Positions 48,801-64,000 are shown, counted from the first letter of the stretch. The stretch is 64,000 nt of DNA from Pristionchus mayeri (GCA_036245805.1 BTRK01000005.1:18452984-18516983); one strand, 5' to 3'. Notes: generated by a model not told the origin, from the sequence alone. Translations and numbers: made by a program.

Positions 48801-51800
48801 GTCTACGAGGCTTCCAAGAAGACTGACCTTTGCGAGGGCATCCAAGACGCGTGTCCCCCTGACCCCGCTCTACCCATTATCTCTATAAATGGTTATGAGT
48901 GAATACTGTGCAAGACCCAAATACAAGGGATGGCTCACAAGATAAACCACAGAGTTTACAACTATTAGGACAATATTTTTTTTACATTTTTATTTACTTT
49001 TATTATTATCACCCCCCCCCCCCCCCCAATTGACATTTCAACTAATCAGTGGATCGTATGACTGGCCTGCTGCATGTAGGTGGCAGCCTTCACTCCCTGC
49101 ACAGTGTTGAAGGAGATGTCGATGTTGAGTCGAGTGTCTCGATCGGACAATTTGAGGATGGGCACGAAGGCTGCCGAGTGGAACGACACCTACACCATAA
49201 GCATTAATATTAGTTAAGTAATAAATTAACACCACCATTTTGCCAATGCCGAAGAAACTGGAACTATATTTCAACCAATTGTCGGCTAAACGATTTGAGG
49301 ATTGCGGAATTTTCGGGACCCTAATCTCTCCCTCTTCCGCAATAGCCATAGAGAGGCGGTGTAGAGGGATAGCATTGCGAGATCATAAATTGCGAATTTT
49401 ACAAGTGATTAAAATGTTTTTGTTTATAAAAATAGAGAAAAAGGAATCAACGGAGTAATATCACCTTTTGTTTAACAAAAGAAACCACCAAGTACTTACA
49501 TACGCCGTACATACATATTTCGAAGTCTAGCATAGTAAATTAAATCCAAGAATAGTTTCCTGACTGACCATATCGAAGTGATGCCGCAGACGGTCCATCG
49601 TCCTCTGCATCACATCCTGAGATAAATATATACACATTTATCTCGAAATGCACACCGCCCAAGATTTTATCCAAATAGAAATAAGCAGTTATAACCTAAT
49701 TTATTCTTCTTTGCTTTGATCAGAGGTATGCTTTAGGTCATTAAACAGTTAAAAATCAATAAGTTAGTTTAAGCAACAAGGATTCATTAGTCCACAAACG
49801 AATCAATGGCTGACCTGTAGTAGCTGTGCCTCGGTGAGTCCTAACCACTCGTGGCATTCCACTAGGATGTCGATGTCGGAGGAGGGAAGGAAGAGACGCG
49901 TCCGTAGTGATCCGAAGACGGACACTTGCACCGGATGATGGGGCCACAGCTCCATGATCAGTCCACGCACCTTAACACGTACATTAACATTTTTCAACAA
50001 TTATAAATATAATGCCATGTCTCTATTTTATCCAGCGCAATTCCATTGTTCAATCTCATTTCCTCCACTCACTATCATACACAACTAGTACAACAATTGG
50101 ACACATATTTCTTTATAATATTGATAATATAAAGAGACAAATATTTTGGAGGTATGGCCAACCCCTCGATTCCTCGCCCTCGCAAACAGTTCACGTCTCT
50201 CGGATAGGGACAGTTTGCGAAGGGCGTGCAAAAAACAGTCCGAGTGAGGGGAAAGACGAGAATTTGTGCTAACACCCGATCTCGCAACACCATTCCCTCT
50301 TCGTCTTCCTTCTCTAATCATCTTTCAGGCTAATTTTCTTTTTTTAGAAAAATGTGTTTGCACAAACTATTTGCATCATCCGAGGTTGCATTTGATTGAT
50401 AGAAACTCAATGTCATGTATTATCGCAAAAACAACACGCCGTGTCAGTCAGATCTTTGAAACCATGAAATTTTTTTTAAATTATTTAGAACGTGTCGGTC
50501 TGTTTTTCATGAAATGCATAAAGAAACTAGTGGGGATGATTGGCTCACCCGTTCGAAGACCTTGTACCGAGTGGCAGTCTCGAGTCGCGTCGGCCGAATC
50601 CACTGCCAGCAATCGACGATCTCCTCGTGCAATCTGAAAACAAAGCCAGCAATTACCGATATTTAACTGATATAGTATGTTTATTTTCACATACATAAAT
50701 CAATATTAAATATTTTTGTGAAATATATCGTGTAAAGCATTGATAGTATCAATTTGATACTTGAAGAATTTTTTTAAAATTATACTTTAACGAGAAATAA
50801 AGTTGAGCAACATAGAAGTTAAGGGATGAAACCAATCAATAACGAATAGGAGAGTGGCATACCCATCGATGGAGAGAGGGTAGTAGCTTTTCGTAGCCCA
50901 GGGAACCGCCTGGCTAGGCTGGTATCCGAAGTCCAGATCATTCGAAGTCGATGGACCTGCAAATACCGTAATTGATCGACTGTAATATCATAATCAAAGG
51001 TGAAAAACAAGCAGAAATGTTTGCAAACGCTTTGAAAGTGCAGTTGCAGCATAAAATCTCGCTATTAATTTATAACTAGACGTGTCTCGTTGCCACAACA
51101 TTTTAACACTTTAATTTGTGATGTTATCAATATTAAACCAACCTTCCTTTTTATGCTAAAATTTATATTTGCATTTTGTAATAAATAATGATTTTATGTG
51201 TCTAGCTTCTAGGTGAACTATAGTGGTAAAAAACTAAAATTGAACAAATGGTGAAGGACAACGCTAAATATGAAAAAAAATACTCACCGGGAACGTATTC
51301 ATCATCCGACACTTCGTCATCGTCGTCATTCCCCACGATGCGAACTACTTTCTGGAATTTGTCAATCAATGACAATACTACTTCGTATTCTTGTTCAAAA
51401 TTGGAGAAAAAGGCTTTCCCCTCCCACTCAAAAGACGTACACGTCAGCTGTGAATCACAACGAGTTTAGCACCAACTGAATAGCTATGGAAATGATCAGA
51501 TCTTTCTACTTTCTTTGTCAGTTAAAATTTGAGTTATTGCGAGGACTTTGCGAACAGCAACGAAAGTACTACATCGCATGAATTATCCTAGCATAAAAAT
51601 CGATAATCGATAGAATCATAATCAATATCACGAAAACAACTATGAAAAGTCCCTACAGAAAATGAATAACAATGTTGCTAAAAAGAAACTCACTGGATCC
51701 TCTCCGCCTGCTTTTCTCTTTACTTTGGCTACCTCGACTGCTTTCTTTTTCAGGGGAGTTTTCAGTTTCCTGGCTGAAATTGAAATAAAATAGTAAGTTG

Positions 51801-52091
51801 GATCTAAATAATTCAAACAATCCCCTGAGAATAATATTTTTTTTAAATAAAAGAAGACTGCATAAGTCACTGACTTGCACCGCACGACTTGCAAAGCTTG
51901 GCATTGGCAGGGCTTGACAACAGGATCGTCTTGGCAGACTCATTCTTGGGCGACGAATTCACCATCTTGGGACTCTTGACGTCACCATTCGAGTTCGAAT
52001 CGGACGAGGCGGAACTGCATGGCTGTCCCGCTTGTTCGTCCTCGCCTCCAGGCACTCCATTGGTCTCCAGATCACGCACGTCCGCACGCAT
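31738..52091 (-). CDS. gld-4: GLD-4/TENT4-type non-canonical poly(A) polymerase, 24 exons
   Basis: My model uses 24 exons: 51875-52091, 51694-51773, 51288-51351, 50863-50956, 50549-50633, 49815-49970, 49569-49616, 49067-49189, 47793-47870, 46672-46731, 41011-41091, 38181-38245, 34776-34945, 34540-34673, 34056-34121, 33771-33849, 33414-33574, 33036-33155, 32858-32978, 32723-32781, 32482-32620, 32325-32417, 31917-32107 and 31738-31803. They total 2550 nt, or 849 residues, with every phase agreeing. The nucleotidyltransferase core has LHEEIVDCWQWIRPT, the GS motif with paired Asp (VFGSLRTRLFLPSSDIDIL) and the third catalytic Asp in LNIDISFN. The central domain has VEPLLLLLKQYIFQN, SSYGISLMLVNFF and VNLGYLLMRFLEVYG. 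PAP-associated motif VQDPLHKGNEVCRASFNIY follows. The C-terminus is disordered, RGG- and Gln-rich. The enzyme adds A or mixed tails to mRNA in the cytoplasm with GLS-1 in C. elegans. One intron appears to start with GC. Confidence 0.92.
34946..38180. other. gld-4 intron (3.2 kb), purine-rich on the plus strand
   Basis: No gene seen. Plus-strand text is dominated by G/A runs (for example around 35860-36070 and 36340-36390), with a (CT)n microsatellite at about 36796-36823. The short open frames here are low complexity and are rejected. Confidence 0.6.
38246..41010. other. gld-4 intron (2.8 kb)
   Basis: No gene or clear mobile element seen; the composition is mixed, with C-rich runs near 38500 and 38830. 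Confidence 0.5.
43629..43800 (+). mobile_element. hAT-like MITE, family B, copy 2 (172 bp)
   Basis: Perfect 12-bp inverted termini CATAGGTGGGCG and CGCCCACCTATG are flanked by a perfect 8-bp duplication, cttctgca (43621-43628 and 43801-43808). It has the same length and the same orientation of internal cacccccggtttt motifs as copy 1 at 20682. It lies in the largest gld-4 intron. Confidence 0.93.
45294..45373. repeat. Imperfect tandem array of ACTCT/TTACTCTGAA units
   Basis: Short units built from actct, with the longer form ttactctgaa occurring three times. Intronic, no coding content. Confidence 0.85.
47024..47045 (+). repeat. 22-base poly(G) run
   Basis: An uninterrupted run of 22 G on the plus strand (C on the gld-4 sense strand) in a gld-4 intron. 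Long G runs of this size are known in nematode genomes and can form G-quadruplexes. Confidence 0.9.
48366..48960 (+). mobile_element. Probable solo LTR (about 595 bp)
   Basis: The block begins TGTAAG and ends TTTACA, giving TG...CA ends with a 5-bp inversion. It is far more GC-rich than its surroundings. It contains a TATA box (cctataaaagg, about 48493) followed about 30 bp on by an initiator-like ttcagtc, the core promoter layout of retrotransposon LTRs. Two imperfect tandem units of about 53 bp (ggtcggt...ccggagct) and a repeated gcgtctacgagg lie downstream. No internal region or second LTR flanks it. No clear 4-5 bp target duplication was seen, so exact ends are uncertain. It is antisense to gld-4 and intronic. 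Confidence 0.55.
49012..49027 (+). repeat. 16-base poly(C) run
   Basis: An uninterrupted C run on plus (G on the gld-4 sense strand), about 40 bp from the 3' edge of a gld-4 exon. Confidence 0.9.
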
Positions 52092-52832
52092 GATCAGGAC
52101 TGAATACGACCAGATCAAGGAAGAGGAGTGCAATCGTACGCGGGAAACACACATGCACCGCAAGAACAGTGAAAAGAGCGCAGAAAAACAACAGCAAGGA
52201 GAAAGTGCGAGAGCTGAGAAATTAGCAGGTTCCAAGGATATACCAATGAAAATAGAAGTGAAAGCAGAACTCCACAGGAAGTTATGGGTTAGGGATCATC
52301 CATTTAGTCACATTGGAGGCGAAATAGTGACAAACGATCGTCATATGAGGGAGGAATAGGGCTATAACAGCCGACCAAACTCAAGGGAGTGAGTTTTACT
52401 ACACCAGAAACGCGCCGCTTCCCTCGTCAAGGTCCCCAAGAAATTGCGAAAGTAAAAATTAATCTGTGCGGTTCCATAAGGGGAATTCAGGTAAATAGCG
52501 CGCTGATTTAAAATCCTACAGTGAAAATTGCCTGATTCTCGCGTTACCGTAAGAATTGTTAGCTATTTTGGAACTATCCCCACCAATGTCCCTGATTTTC
52601 ATGGAAAGCTGCAAATTCCGCCTTTTGTTTCCTTTATTTATCAACAAAGCTGTGTATTTAAATTGTGCAGCTCCTGAACGTTTTACTCTGTCTTTTGTCT
52701 ATGCATTCGCGCGCGTTGCGGTTCATTTTTCGCCCGATTTTTCTTATTTTTATTTTAATTCCTTCTTTATTGTTGCTTACCGTTTATTAAAGTTAAATTT
52801 GGGCTCCCAGGTATCGATTACACCTGATCGCA
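52092..52832. promoter_or_regulatory. Shared 5' region of divergent gld-4 and rps-29
   Basis: The 741 bp between two divergent start codons must contain both promoters or leaders. Pyrimidine-rich tracts ending in AG lie just before both starts (tattcag 10 nt before the gld-4 ATG; ctcccag about 24 nt before the rps-29 ATG), consistent with trans-splicing. A minus-strand frame continues upstream of the chosen gld-4 ATG for 48 codons, so an N-terminally longer form cannot be excluded. Confidence 0.5.
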
Positions 52833-53058
52833 ATGGGTTTCGCCAACATCTGGTTCTCTCACCCTCGCAACTACGGACCCGGCTCTCGCACTTGGTTCGT
52901 ACTCTCACGTTTCGTCGATCGTTTTATGTATTTACATTTGTTATTTCAGCCGCGTCTGCTCCAATCACCATGGTCTGATTCGCAAGTACGGTCTCGACAT
53001 GTGCCGACGCTGCTTCCGCGAGTACTCAAAGGACATCGGCTTCAAGAAGCTCAATTAA
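52833..53058 (+). CDS. rps-29: 40S ribosomal protein S29 (uS14)
   Basis: Two exons (52833-52894 and 52950-53058) give 56 residues, the exact family length. The N-terminus, [18 protein letters not shown], and the zinc-ribbon Cys residues (CRVC then [14 protein letters not shown]) match RPS29 closely. It is a small zinc-binding component of the 40S head near the A/P-site mRNA path. The 55-bp intron is at a typical position. The gene is divergent from gld-4 and 1.7 kb upstream of NDUFS7, with family A element copy 2 between them. Confidence 0.97.
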
Positions 53059-53439
53059 ATTTTTTCTCCGATCCTTCGATCTGATTTCCCCGCTTGCCTT
53101 CACTTGTTAATCATTCAATGATGGTCTGTGCACAGGTCCGATTGTTACGCTGGTTACTTGTTGGTAAAGTATGATTGTTATCTGTCCTTGCTTGTTAATG
53201 TATATGGTAATCGTTTGAATCGGTCCATGTATCTCATCGCGAAAGTCACTTGATTTCATTGATTCCGGTTGGAGCACAGGTCAGTCCGGGTTGGATTGTT
53301 TGGAGCGACATTCTTTTTGTTGCTCTTCCTTATTCAGTAAATTTGCTTCATTAATAGGTGGCGGACAAAATAATATCTTTGGAACCCTCCTTTCTTTAAC
53401 GTTTGCACCATTTTTCCTTCTTGAAATGAGCAAAATATG

Positions 53440-54356
53440 TAGGGACCGCAGAGCTCTGTCCTTTCTGCCGTCCACCATTTTTTGCATTGGGAAAACACAC
53501 ACCATCACACCACCTTTTTATTTATTTATTTTCTCAGGTTTAATTTATTTTAATTAATTACTTTTTTCGTGCAATCGATAGAGCATCATCTGAAGATACG
53601 AAATCTTAACTGAATTAATTAATTTAGTTTATATAAAACATAAATAAATGCATTGGAAGAAAATTACACTTCGCATTTTTCTAATGATTTGTATTTTTCT
53701 CTTTTAATCGGAGTGCACTATTTTAGTTCTCTAATCAGATGATTGCGCTAACCATCCCTGCACTCTGTAGAGGTACTGGTGATGCTTGGGGTTCGTTCGC
53801 AAGCATGATATATGACTCTTTCTGAGAGACAGTCGTCATTTTTCTCGGTTAATCTTGATTTTCTCCATTTTTCTGAGTGCACTATTTGAATTGAACGTTT
53901 AATCACATGCAGCCACCTCCCCTCTGCCCTAAACAGGTGCTAAAAATGACGGTCCGTCGTTCGCTGACTTGTTTATAGCACTCGAAGATCAACATGAGCA
54001 AACGTTCGATTCTCGGGCTGTACAGCAGTATAGTGCGATTAGTTGGTCTTGAGCACACCGTTCATATAGGTTATCAAAATAAACAGTAAAAAATAAAAAT
54101 TTAATAATCATAGAATGCATTAATTTATTTTTGAAAATATCCTTGCATCAGAAGTAACACATTCGCCCCAATTTGACCAAAAAAATACGGTCGATCTCTG
54201 GTAACATGTGTATTTTTTAAAGGTATATTTATTAGTGCTATTATTTTTTTCAATGACTATTATTGTTCATAATCGATTCCGCAACTTCGATTTCATAAGA
54301 TAAGAATCGCGGAATTGATTCAAAATGTATTTGTTAACACCCCTCCGCGGTCCCTA
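53440..54356 (-). mobile_element. hAT-like non-autonomous element, family A, copy 2 (917 bp)
   Basis: Inverted termini TAGGGACCGCAGAG and CTCCGCGGTCCCTA are flanked by a perfect 8-bp duplication, aaaatatg (53432-53439 and 54357-54364). The sequence matches the reverse complement of copy 1 (18807-19724) along its length; shared landmarks include ctgcactctgtagagg and the reverse of accgtcattttt. There is no open frame of note. It lies between rps-29 and NDUFS7. Confidence 0.92.
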
Positions 54357-54727
54357 AAAATATGATATACGATTGGTTTTTTAGCAAAGGTTTTGTTTGT
54401 ACATTCATATTTTAACGCATTTCCTAAATCATGCAATAAACTGCATCACAAATCGTTATCTACATGTACAATGATGTGTTTTACCCATATTGCGAATGTG
54501 CGCAGTTCATAGCGAATGAAAATTTGTAATCCATGCACGGCACGTTATGTCGATTTATTTTACATAAAAAATATTAGAAAATTGCGCTACTATATATCCA
54601 AAAAGGGAACCAAGGGAATTATTTGATCTGAATTTTGTAAAACCGTCCTATTTGCTCTTGGCATGTATGTCCATCCACTGATTGGTGCTCACTACTCTTG
54701 TATAACTGATAACTGTAATTGATTGAG

Positions 54728-59033
<4,306 letters not shown>

Positions 59034-59968
59034 AACCGAGGCGACGATTATCGATCGATTGATCGATTGATTTGCCTGTTTATGTCTAGTTTTGTGACCC
59101 ACTGCTCATTCGAATCGGTGGTAATGAGTAGTAGAGACATTTGTATAGAACATTTCCCCTCCTTGATTATTATATCACCATATGAGAATAAAGTGTTTGA
59201 AGACTGTTTCATTGTGTCTTGTGCTTTATGTTCTACCCCTCTCTCATGAGGCGGAATGGTTTATGGAAGCCAAGGCCCATTGTGGCTTACCTACCAGTGT
59301 CCATTTCATTGTTGTATCGAGTGCTGATAGCTTGGAAGGACCGCATTTCAGGTTGAATAGGCGAAAATCAATCCTCAAAAGTATTGGTATTCGTCAACGT
59401 TCGGAATACACTTTTGACAGCGGTTTCGATAAAAGGCTATCAGTTCTCTATTTTGATGTTCGGATGTTATAAATTGCATAGGGTTGGCGTTGTACGCGTG
59501 CTGATTCAATTCACTCCGAAATGTGCACTGTGCAGTACTCGTGAAATATTGTCTTGAATCAGTACGTAGTCTGTTCACGTGGCTTTTGTTGTTCATGGAC
59601 AAGTCGGGAGAGACGAAACCGTACTCACGAAAATAACACTCAAAATTACAAAATTGCCTTTTGAATTCCTCGCCGACTCGTCCAGCTAGGGACCTCGTCA
59701 AGGTAAGTATGTCTCTTAGGAAGCCACGCTTCAATCTATTCTTGCCTCATTGCTGTTTTCTGTACCTAATCGATTCACTTCAGGGGCTACCGTACGGTTG
59801 TTACTCGCTGCTAGATCTGATCTAGCCAGTTGTTGTAGCGTAGCTTGAACTTTGCTAACGAGTGAAAGCTTGGTGGTGTGCGTTCCTTGCTCGGATTACG
59901 GTACTCGGCAAATCGGGTATTGATTAACCCCTGATCCTTCCCTGTGTGGAAGAAGACACATATTGACC
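59034..59968. other. Intergenic stretch between NDUFS7 and gei-17
   Basis: It contains the NDUFS7 3' UTR (AATAAA at 59187-59192) and presumably the gei-17 promoter. No other gene is supported. Confidence 0.5.
59187..59192 (+). terminator. Candidate poly(A) signal of NDUFS7
   Basis: AATAAA lies 154 bp after the stop codon, followed by a T-rich stretch. Confidence 0.6.
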
Positions 59969-62900
59969 ATGAATAATTTGCCAATTGGGCAAAACCGTCC
60001 TACGTCGACCACTCAGCAATGGGAGGTGAGCGATTGTCTATTGGTTAATTGCAGCTATTTTTCCCTCCGGAGGGAGTTGCTCCTCTTCCCTGCGGTTGTC
60101 GGTTTGAGATAGGCATTTTGCAGCACAAACTGGCGTCGTTCAAAGTGAATGAGCTGCAGAGCCTCCTCCAGTCCTTCAAAGTGCAGAAGGTGAGAAGGCA
60201 ATCTGCCCTTCACTGGCAGTAGTCGTATCGAGCGATGACTGAATTTGCTCCTGCTCAGATCGGAAAGAAGAACGAGCTCTACACGAGGTGCATTGAAATT
60301 CTGAGGACACCGACTATGACGGCAAATGTGATTGAAAAGGTGAGAGTGCAGAGAAGCAAGCTCAACGGCGTGGTATTTAAATATTACTTGTGCTTTCCCT
60401 TATGCTAAATGGCATCGAGATAATTAGGTTGCAAAAATGTCACGCTGTCATTTGACGACCCGAATTGAATCATCGCTTTTTTCGTTAATGTCTCGTCCGT
60501 GTGAGTAATTTTTGGAACCCTCGTCGTGTTTGACATAGCGCTTTCAACATTTCGAAAAGGTTATGTAGCCTGCTGGTAAGCAGTCTTATGCAATTGGTCT
60601 ATGGTAGCTTCTTACCTTTCTCTTAACAGATATTAGGAGGACATATTTCAAATCATATTCGCAGTTAGAAATGTTGTGCTTAAAGTTACACGACACCCGT
60701 GGAAACAATTAAATTAGCGCTATGAAAATATCTTACCGCGAACAGCACATGAACCATATTTTTTTTTAATTAGCGCTTACGTATTTACGCGAGTTTTTCT
60801 TTTATTTTGTTTAATCGATTATGTGGACTTGATATTAAAGTTTTTGCCGTTTAAATATATATTTATACATCAGAGGAGAAGCAAGGAAGAATTTGCTATA
60901 TCAGGCTGATTCATAAGTTTTTTCCAATTTCAACTTGTGCCGGTTTTCAGATGTTCCGGTCTTTAGTTCGTATTGATTTTCTTCTCGATCCTCACATATT
61001 ATGAGTGCATGAATACTTTCTTTAGCGCACTCTAGTACAGACTTAATCAGAGCGCCGTGTGGCCATAGTCCGAACTCTAAGTTGCCTCGATTAAGAATTT
61101 CGGTATTAGTTTAACAGAGCATAGCTTTCCAGTATGTCGTGACTGGGAGAAATCATCAACACAATCGTGAAGTGTGGTGAACGTATATCACAAATATACA
61201 TGTGAATCGGGTTTGACGCAAAAGACCTGCTCACAATCGGTGCTAATTTCGCAGTTGGGTTAAGTTAATAGTGACCAAAATGAGTCCCTTTCCCTGCGCT
61301 TCCGTACACATTCTCCTATCGAAACCAAACCCATCTCAGCATGACTCTTCTTAAATAAGGAGCTTATATTTGCGTTATGGTGTCCCTTCCTCATTGCAAT
61401 CAAAAACAGCACTTATCGACATGTTTAAGCTGAAATTTGCACATCAAAATCAGTGTATTTCAGAGCTTCCTGATTAGATGATAGACAGAGGTCCCACATT
61501 TTTGTGTTTGATAGCATCAGCTACATTTAAACTATCCTTCAACAGCTTCACATAGTTACGAGATACCTGCGCATTCAGAAACTGGACTTTAAAAATTATC
61601 AACAAAAGTCAATTTTTTTGATCGGATTGAGGAATATTAGAATTTTCGAGAAATCTCATTTTTGAAAAGGGAACGATGCGAGGTATCAAATTTAACCATT
61701 AATAAAGTAGCCCCATAATGTAAGGTTAAAGCGCCCATATATACAAGCCAGTCTCCATAACACGTAAGGCAGGACTCATGAAATCTCACATAGGAATTCT
61801 TTCCAGCTTCTACGATTAGTTATTTTCTAATTATGTGATTGATCAGAATAGCACCGATTTCCACCACTTTTGAAAGCTCATCCAAAGGGCTTCTCAATAT
61901 TGTATGTGAAGATGTTCAGCCAATTTTTCCTGCAAAACAACAGCGAGCTCAAGTTTTCCAATATTTACTTGAGAAAATCATTCATAGGTAACCTTCGTTT
62001 TCTTGTATGATTTAAAAGCAAGGCGCAATTCGAATATAAAATAATAAGTGCGAACTATATCCCTAAATCATGCTACGGACTTGGATCGATACGATTTGAA
62101 GGGCGCTTTTTAGATGACTTTAAAATGTACCTCCAGAATTGGAAAAAAACTTATGAATCAACCTAATAGAAGAAGTGTATGAGCGCGCTTGTATACTCTA
62201 ACTACCGTACGCAAAATATTCACGTTTCAAACCGCACGCGCTTATTGGTCTTGATCAGGTTCGCAAAGTTTATATTTGGAAAGCCGACAGTGTGACTGGA
62301 TATTGATTTTCTTTTTTTAGTAATGCATTTCTACTAAGCTACTTGTTCTCTCTCAGTTCCAGGCATACTAATTTAGGTCATTTGTAAGGGTGTTGGGTAA
62401 CTTTAAATATGTGCATTTTGTAGAATATATTTTTTATTACAATAGCATAGCAGCTTAAAATTAGCATAATGCAAGCACGCGCAATCCGGCGCGTTGCGGT
62501 AACGCTGTCTCTTAGTTTTTGAAGTATACATATTGAACTATTTTAATAATTGCCGCAGGAAGCGATGCCTCCGGGTATCGGTAATTCGAATGTCGATGGT
62601 GAAATAATGAAGTAATTGAGATCCGAGAGATAGAAGCACGCGTCCATCAACGGCCTGCTCCCTATCCTCTGCCCACCATGAATAACAACTTCCAGCAACA
62701 ACAACAACAAAATATGTAATTTATTTAATATTATTATTTTTTTAAATACTCAATTTTATTTACATCGAAAATTCAGGTACCAGCGAGGGATGTACGGTAA
62801 CGTGTACGGAGGAATGCCGGGTATCAATCAGATGGCAGGTGGGACAATCCTGTGATAGATGGGGTTGCGAAGTACATTCTTTCCAGGAGGAATGGGCATG

Positions 62901-64000
62901 CATCAGAACGTGAATGTTCATGCAATGGTGAGTTGCAAGTGAAACAAAATCCTCCAAGGGCTCATCCCATCTGCTCCTTCCCTTCTACAGCCATATGAAT
63001 AATTGGAGCTCTCTCCTCGTCGAGAGCAGCTCCATCTACTCCTCCATTGGATGATCCCTCTGCTTCAGACCAACATCACTCCTCGACCTGCCCGCAACCT
63101 CACGGCCATGCCTCTCCCCTTCTACGATCCCAGCCACACTCTGCTCGAGCCGCAGGAACTGCCGTGCAGCGTCAATGTCAACAACAAGATGAACGCCACG
63201 GTTCGATACTCTAGCATTGATTACGAACGCCATTTATTAATTTTTGCTCTTTATTGTATGCTCGTTAATACATATATTGACGACTGTTGTTTTTTGTCAA
63301 TCTCTTCATAATTGTATGATACTCATTGTAGATGTACTGCCAATTCACACTCATGCCCGAGCAGCACATGAAGCTGTCTACGAGCGAGACGCAGTTCCCG
63401 AGGACGGAAGTGCAGTTGAGGTGAGCAGAGAGATGGACATTCCTGTTTACAATTTATTTGTATCTTTTGTAGATTCTTCAACACGACGGGTGACATTCTG
63501 CACATTGAGCAGGCGGATGACTTCCCCCTCAACTGCGCCGTCAAACTCAACGACTCCCCCGTCTCCCTCCCGGTTTGTGCCAGTTTTTATCATGATTTTG
63601 AATTTTGAATGAATTTAGAATGTGATCCCCACGAACAAGCCGAATGTGGAGCCGAAGCGGCCATCTCGACCCGTGAATATCACGCAGTGGGTGATTAATC
63701 AGCCGAGGGACAAGGTGCATCGGATGAAGGTGGAGTGGCAAGCAGACAAGAGACAGTGGGCAGTCGCCGTCTATCTGGTCAGTCACTCATCCACTCCTTG
63801 AGAACACACGCCAAATTCATTTCCTTCAGGTGAATCGCGTAAACGCGGAGATACTGAAAAATCGCATAGTGAAATCGCCCTCGAACGATCTACCGTACGA
63901 GACGACGGAGGCCACGATCAGAAAGAGGTACGGTAGTCGGGATTATATCGATTGATTATCGAGTGGATGGCAGATTGGGAGGAGGAGACGATGATGACGT
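59969..64000 (+). CDS. gei-17: PIAS-type SUMO E3 ligase (GEI-17), 5' part
   Basis: The start is at 59969 (MNNLPIGQNRPTS). Early exons 59969-60025, 60124-60189 and 60259-60339 encode the SAP DNA-binding motif, FKVNELQSLLQSFKVQKIGKK. After a 2.2-kb intron, Gln/Met/Gly-rich exons follow (to about 62927). The PINIT domain comes next: LTAMPLPFYDPSHTLLEP, then MYCQFTLMPEQHMKLS, then TEVQLRFFNTGD, DDFPLNCAVKLND, NKPNVEPKRPSRPVNITQW and QWAVAVYLV. The window ends before the SP-RING, which would bind the SUMO E2. The order SAP-PINIT with the EPKRPSRPVNIT signature is diagnostic of PIAS. Known C. elegans GEI-17 sumoylates chromatin, synaptonemal and DNA-repair proteins. The exon borders near 62559-62700 and 62990-63030 are uncertain: the obvious acceptor at 62991 leads to an early in-frame stop, so a site near 63009 is more likely. 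Confidence 0.93.
60901..62166 (-). mobile_element. Degenerate mariner-like element (1266 bp) in gei-17 intron 3
   Basis: Ends TCAGGCTGATTCATAAG and CTTATGAATCAACCTAA are inverted repeats over about 28 bp with few differences, and are flanked by TA on both sides. Terminal pattern, TA target and a length near 1.27 kb match the mariner/Tc1 group. I could not recover an intact transposase frame on either strand; faint N-terminal-like similarity suggests minus-strand orientation. Confidence 0.65.

Overview
The window is animal nuclear DNA, almost certainly from a nematode and most like a diplogastrid (Pristionchus-type) genome. The evidence is dense short-to-medium GT-AG introns, splice acceptors sitting at or just before several start codons (as expected for spliced-leader trans-splicing), lineage-expanded F-box-type genes, and intact orthologs of nematode genes such as gld-4 and gei-17. 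Species is inferred; no rRNA or mitochondrial marker is present.

Layout, left to right: the 3' part of an F-box-lineage gene (+, 101-1020); a frame-broken F-box pseudogene (+, 1798-3918); SEC63 (-, 4574-9853); a repeat-rich gap; a TLC-domain membrane protein of the TLCD1/2 (FLD-1) type (+, 13725-16584); a probable MOZART1 (MZT1) gene whose first intron is full of transposons (-, 17292-20564); COX5B (-, 21069-21961); a glutaredoxin-domain protein (-, 22784 to at least 25075); a MATH-BTB-BACK CUL3 adaptor (-, 28254-30451); a 20-kb GLD-4-type non-canonical poly(A) polymerase (-, 31738-52091, 24 exons, 849 codons by my splice model); RPS29 (+, 52833-53058); complex I subunit NDUFS7 (+, 54728-59033); and a PIAS-type SUMO E3 ligase, GEI-17, cut by the window end (+, from 59969).

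The genes are housekeeping or regulatory and show no single joint pathway. Two serve the respiratory chain (COX5B, NDUFS7), one ER translocation (SEC63), one membrane lipid composition (TLCD1/2), one microtubule nucleation (MZT1), two the ubiquitin/SUMO systems (MATH-BTB, PIAS), and one mRNA tails (GLD-4). From memory, most have C. elegans orthologs on chromosome I, with two neighbour pairs apparently conserved.

The accessory content is mobile DNA. I find six copies of four hAT-like non-autonomous families, all flanked by 8-bp target duplications (five exact, one with a single mismatch). There is also a mariner-sized TIR element, a probable solo LTR, a 2.2-kb long inverted repeat that carries a nested hAT copy, and long poly(G)/poly(C) runs inside gld-4 introns. 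I found no CRISPR array, tRNA, rRNA or novel multi-gene system. The most novel material is the set of transposon families and their effects on the MZT1 and glutaredoxin genes.
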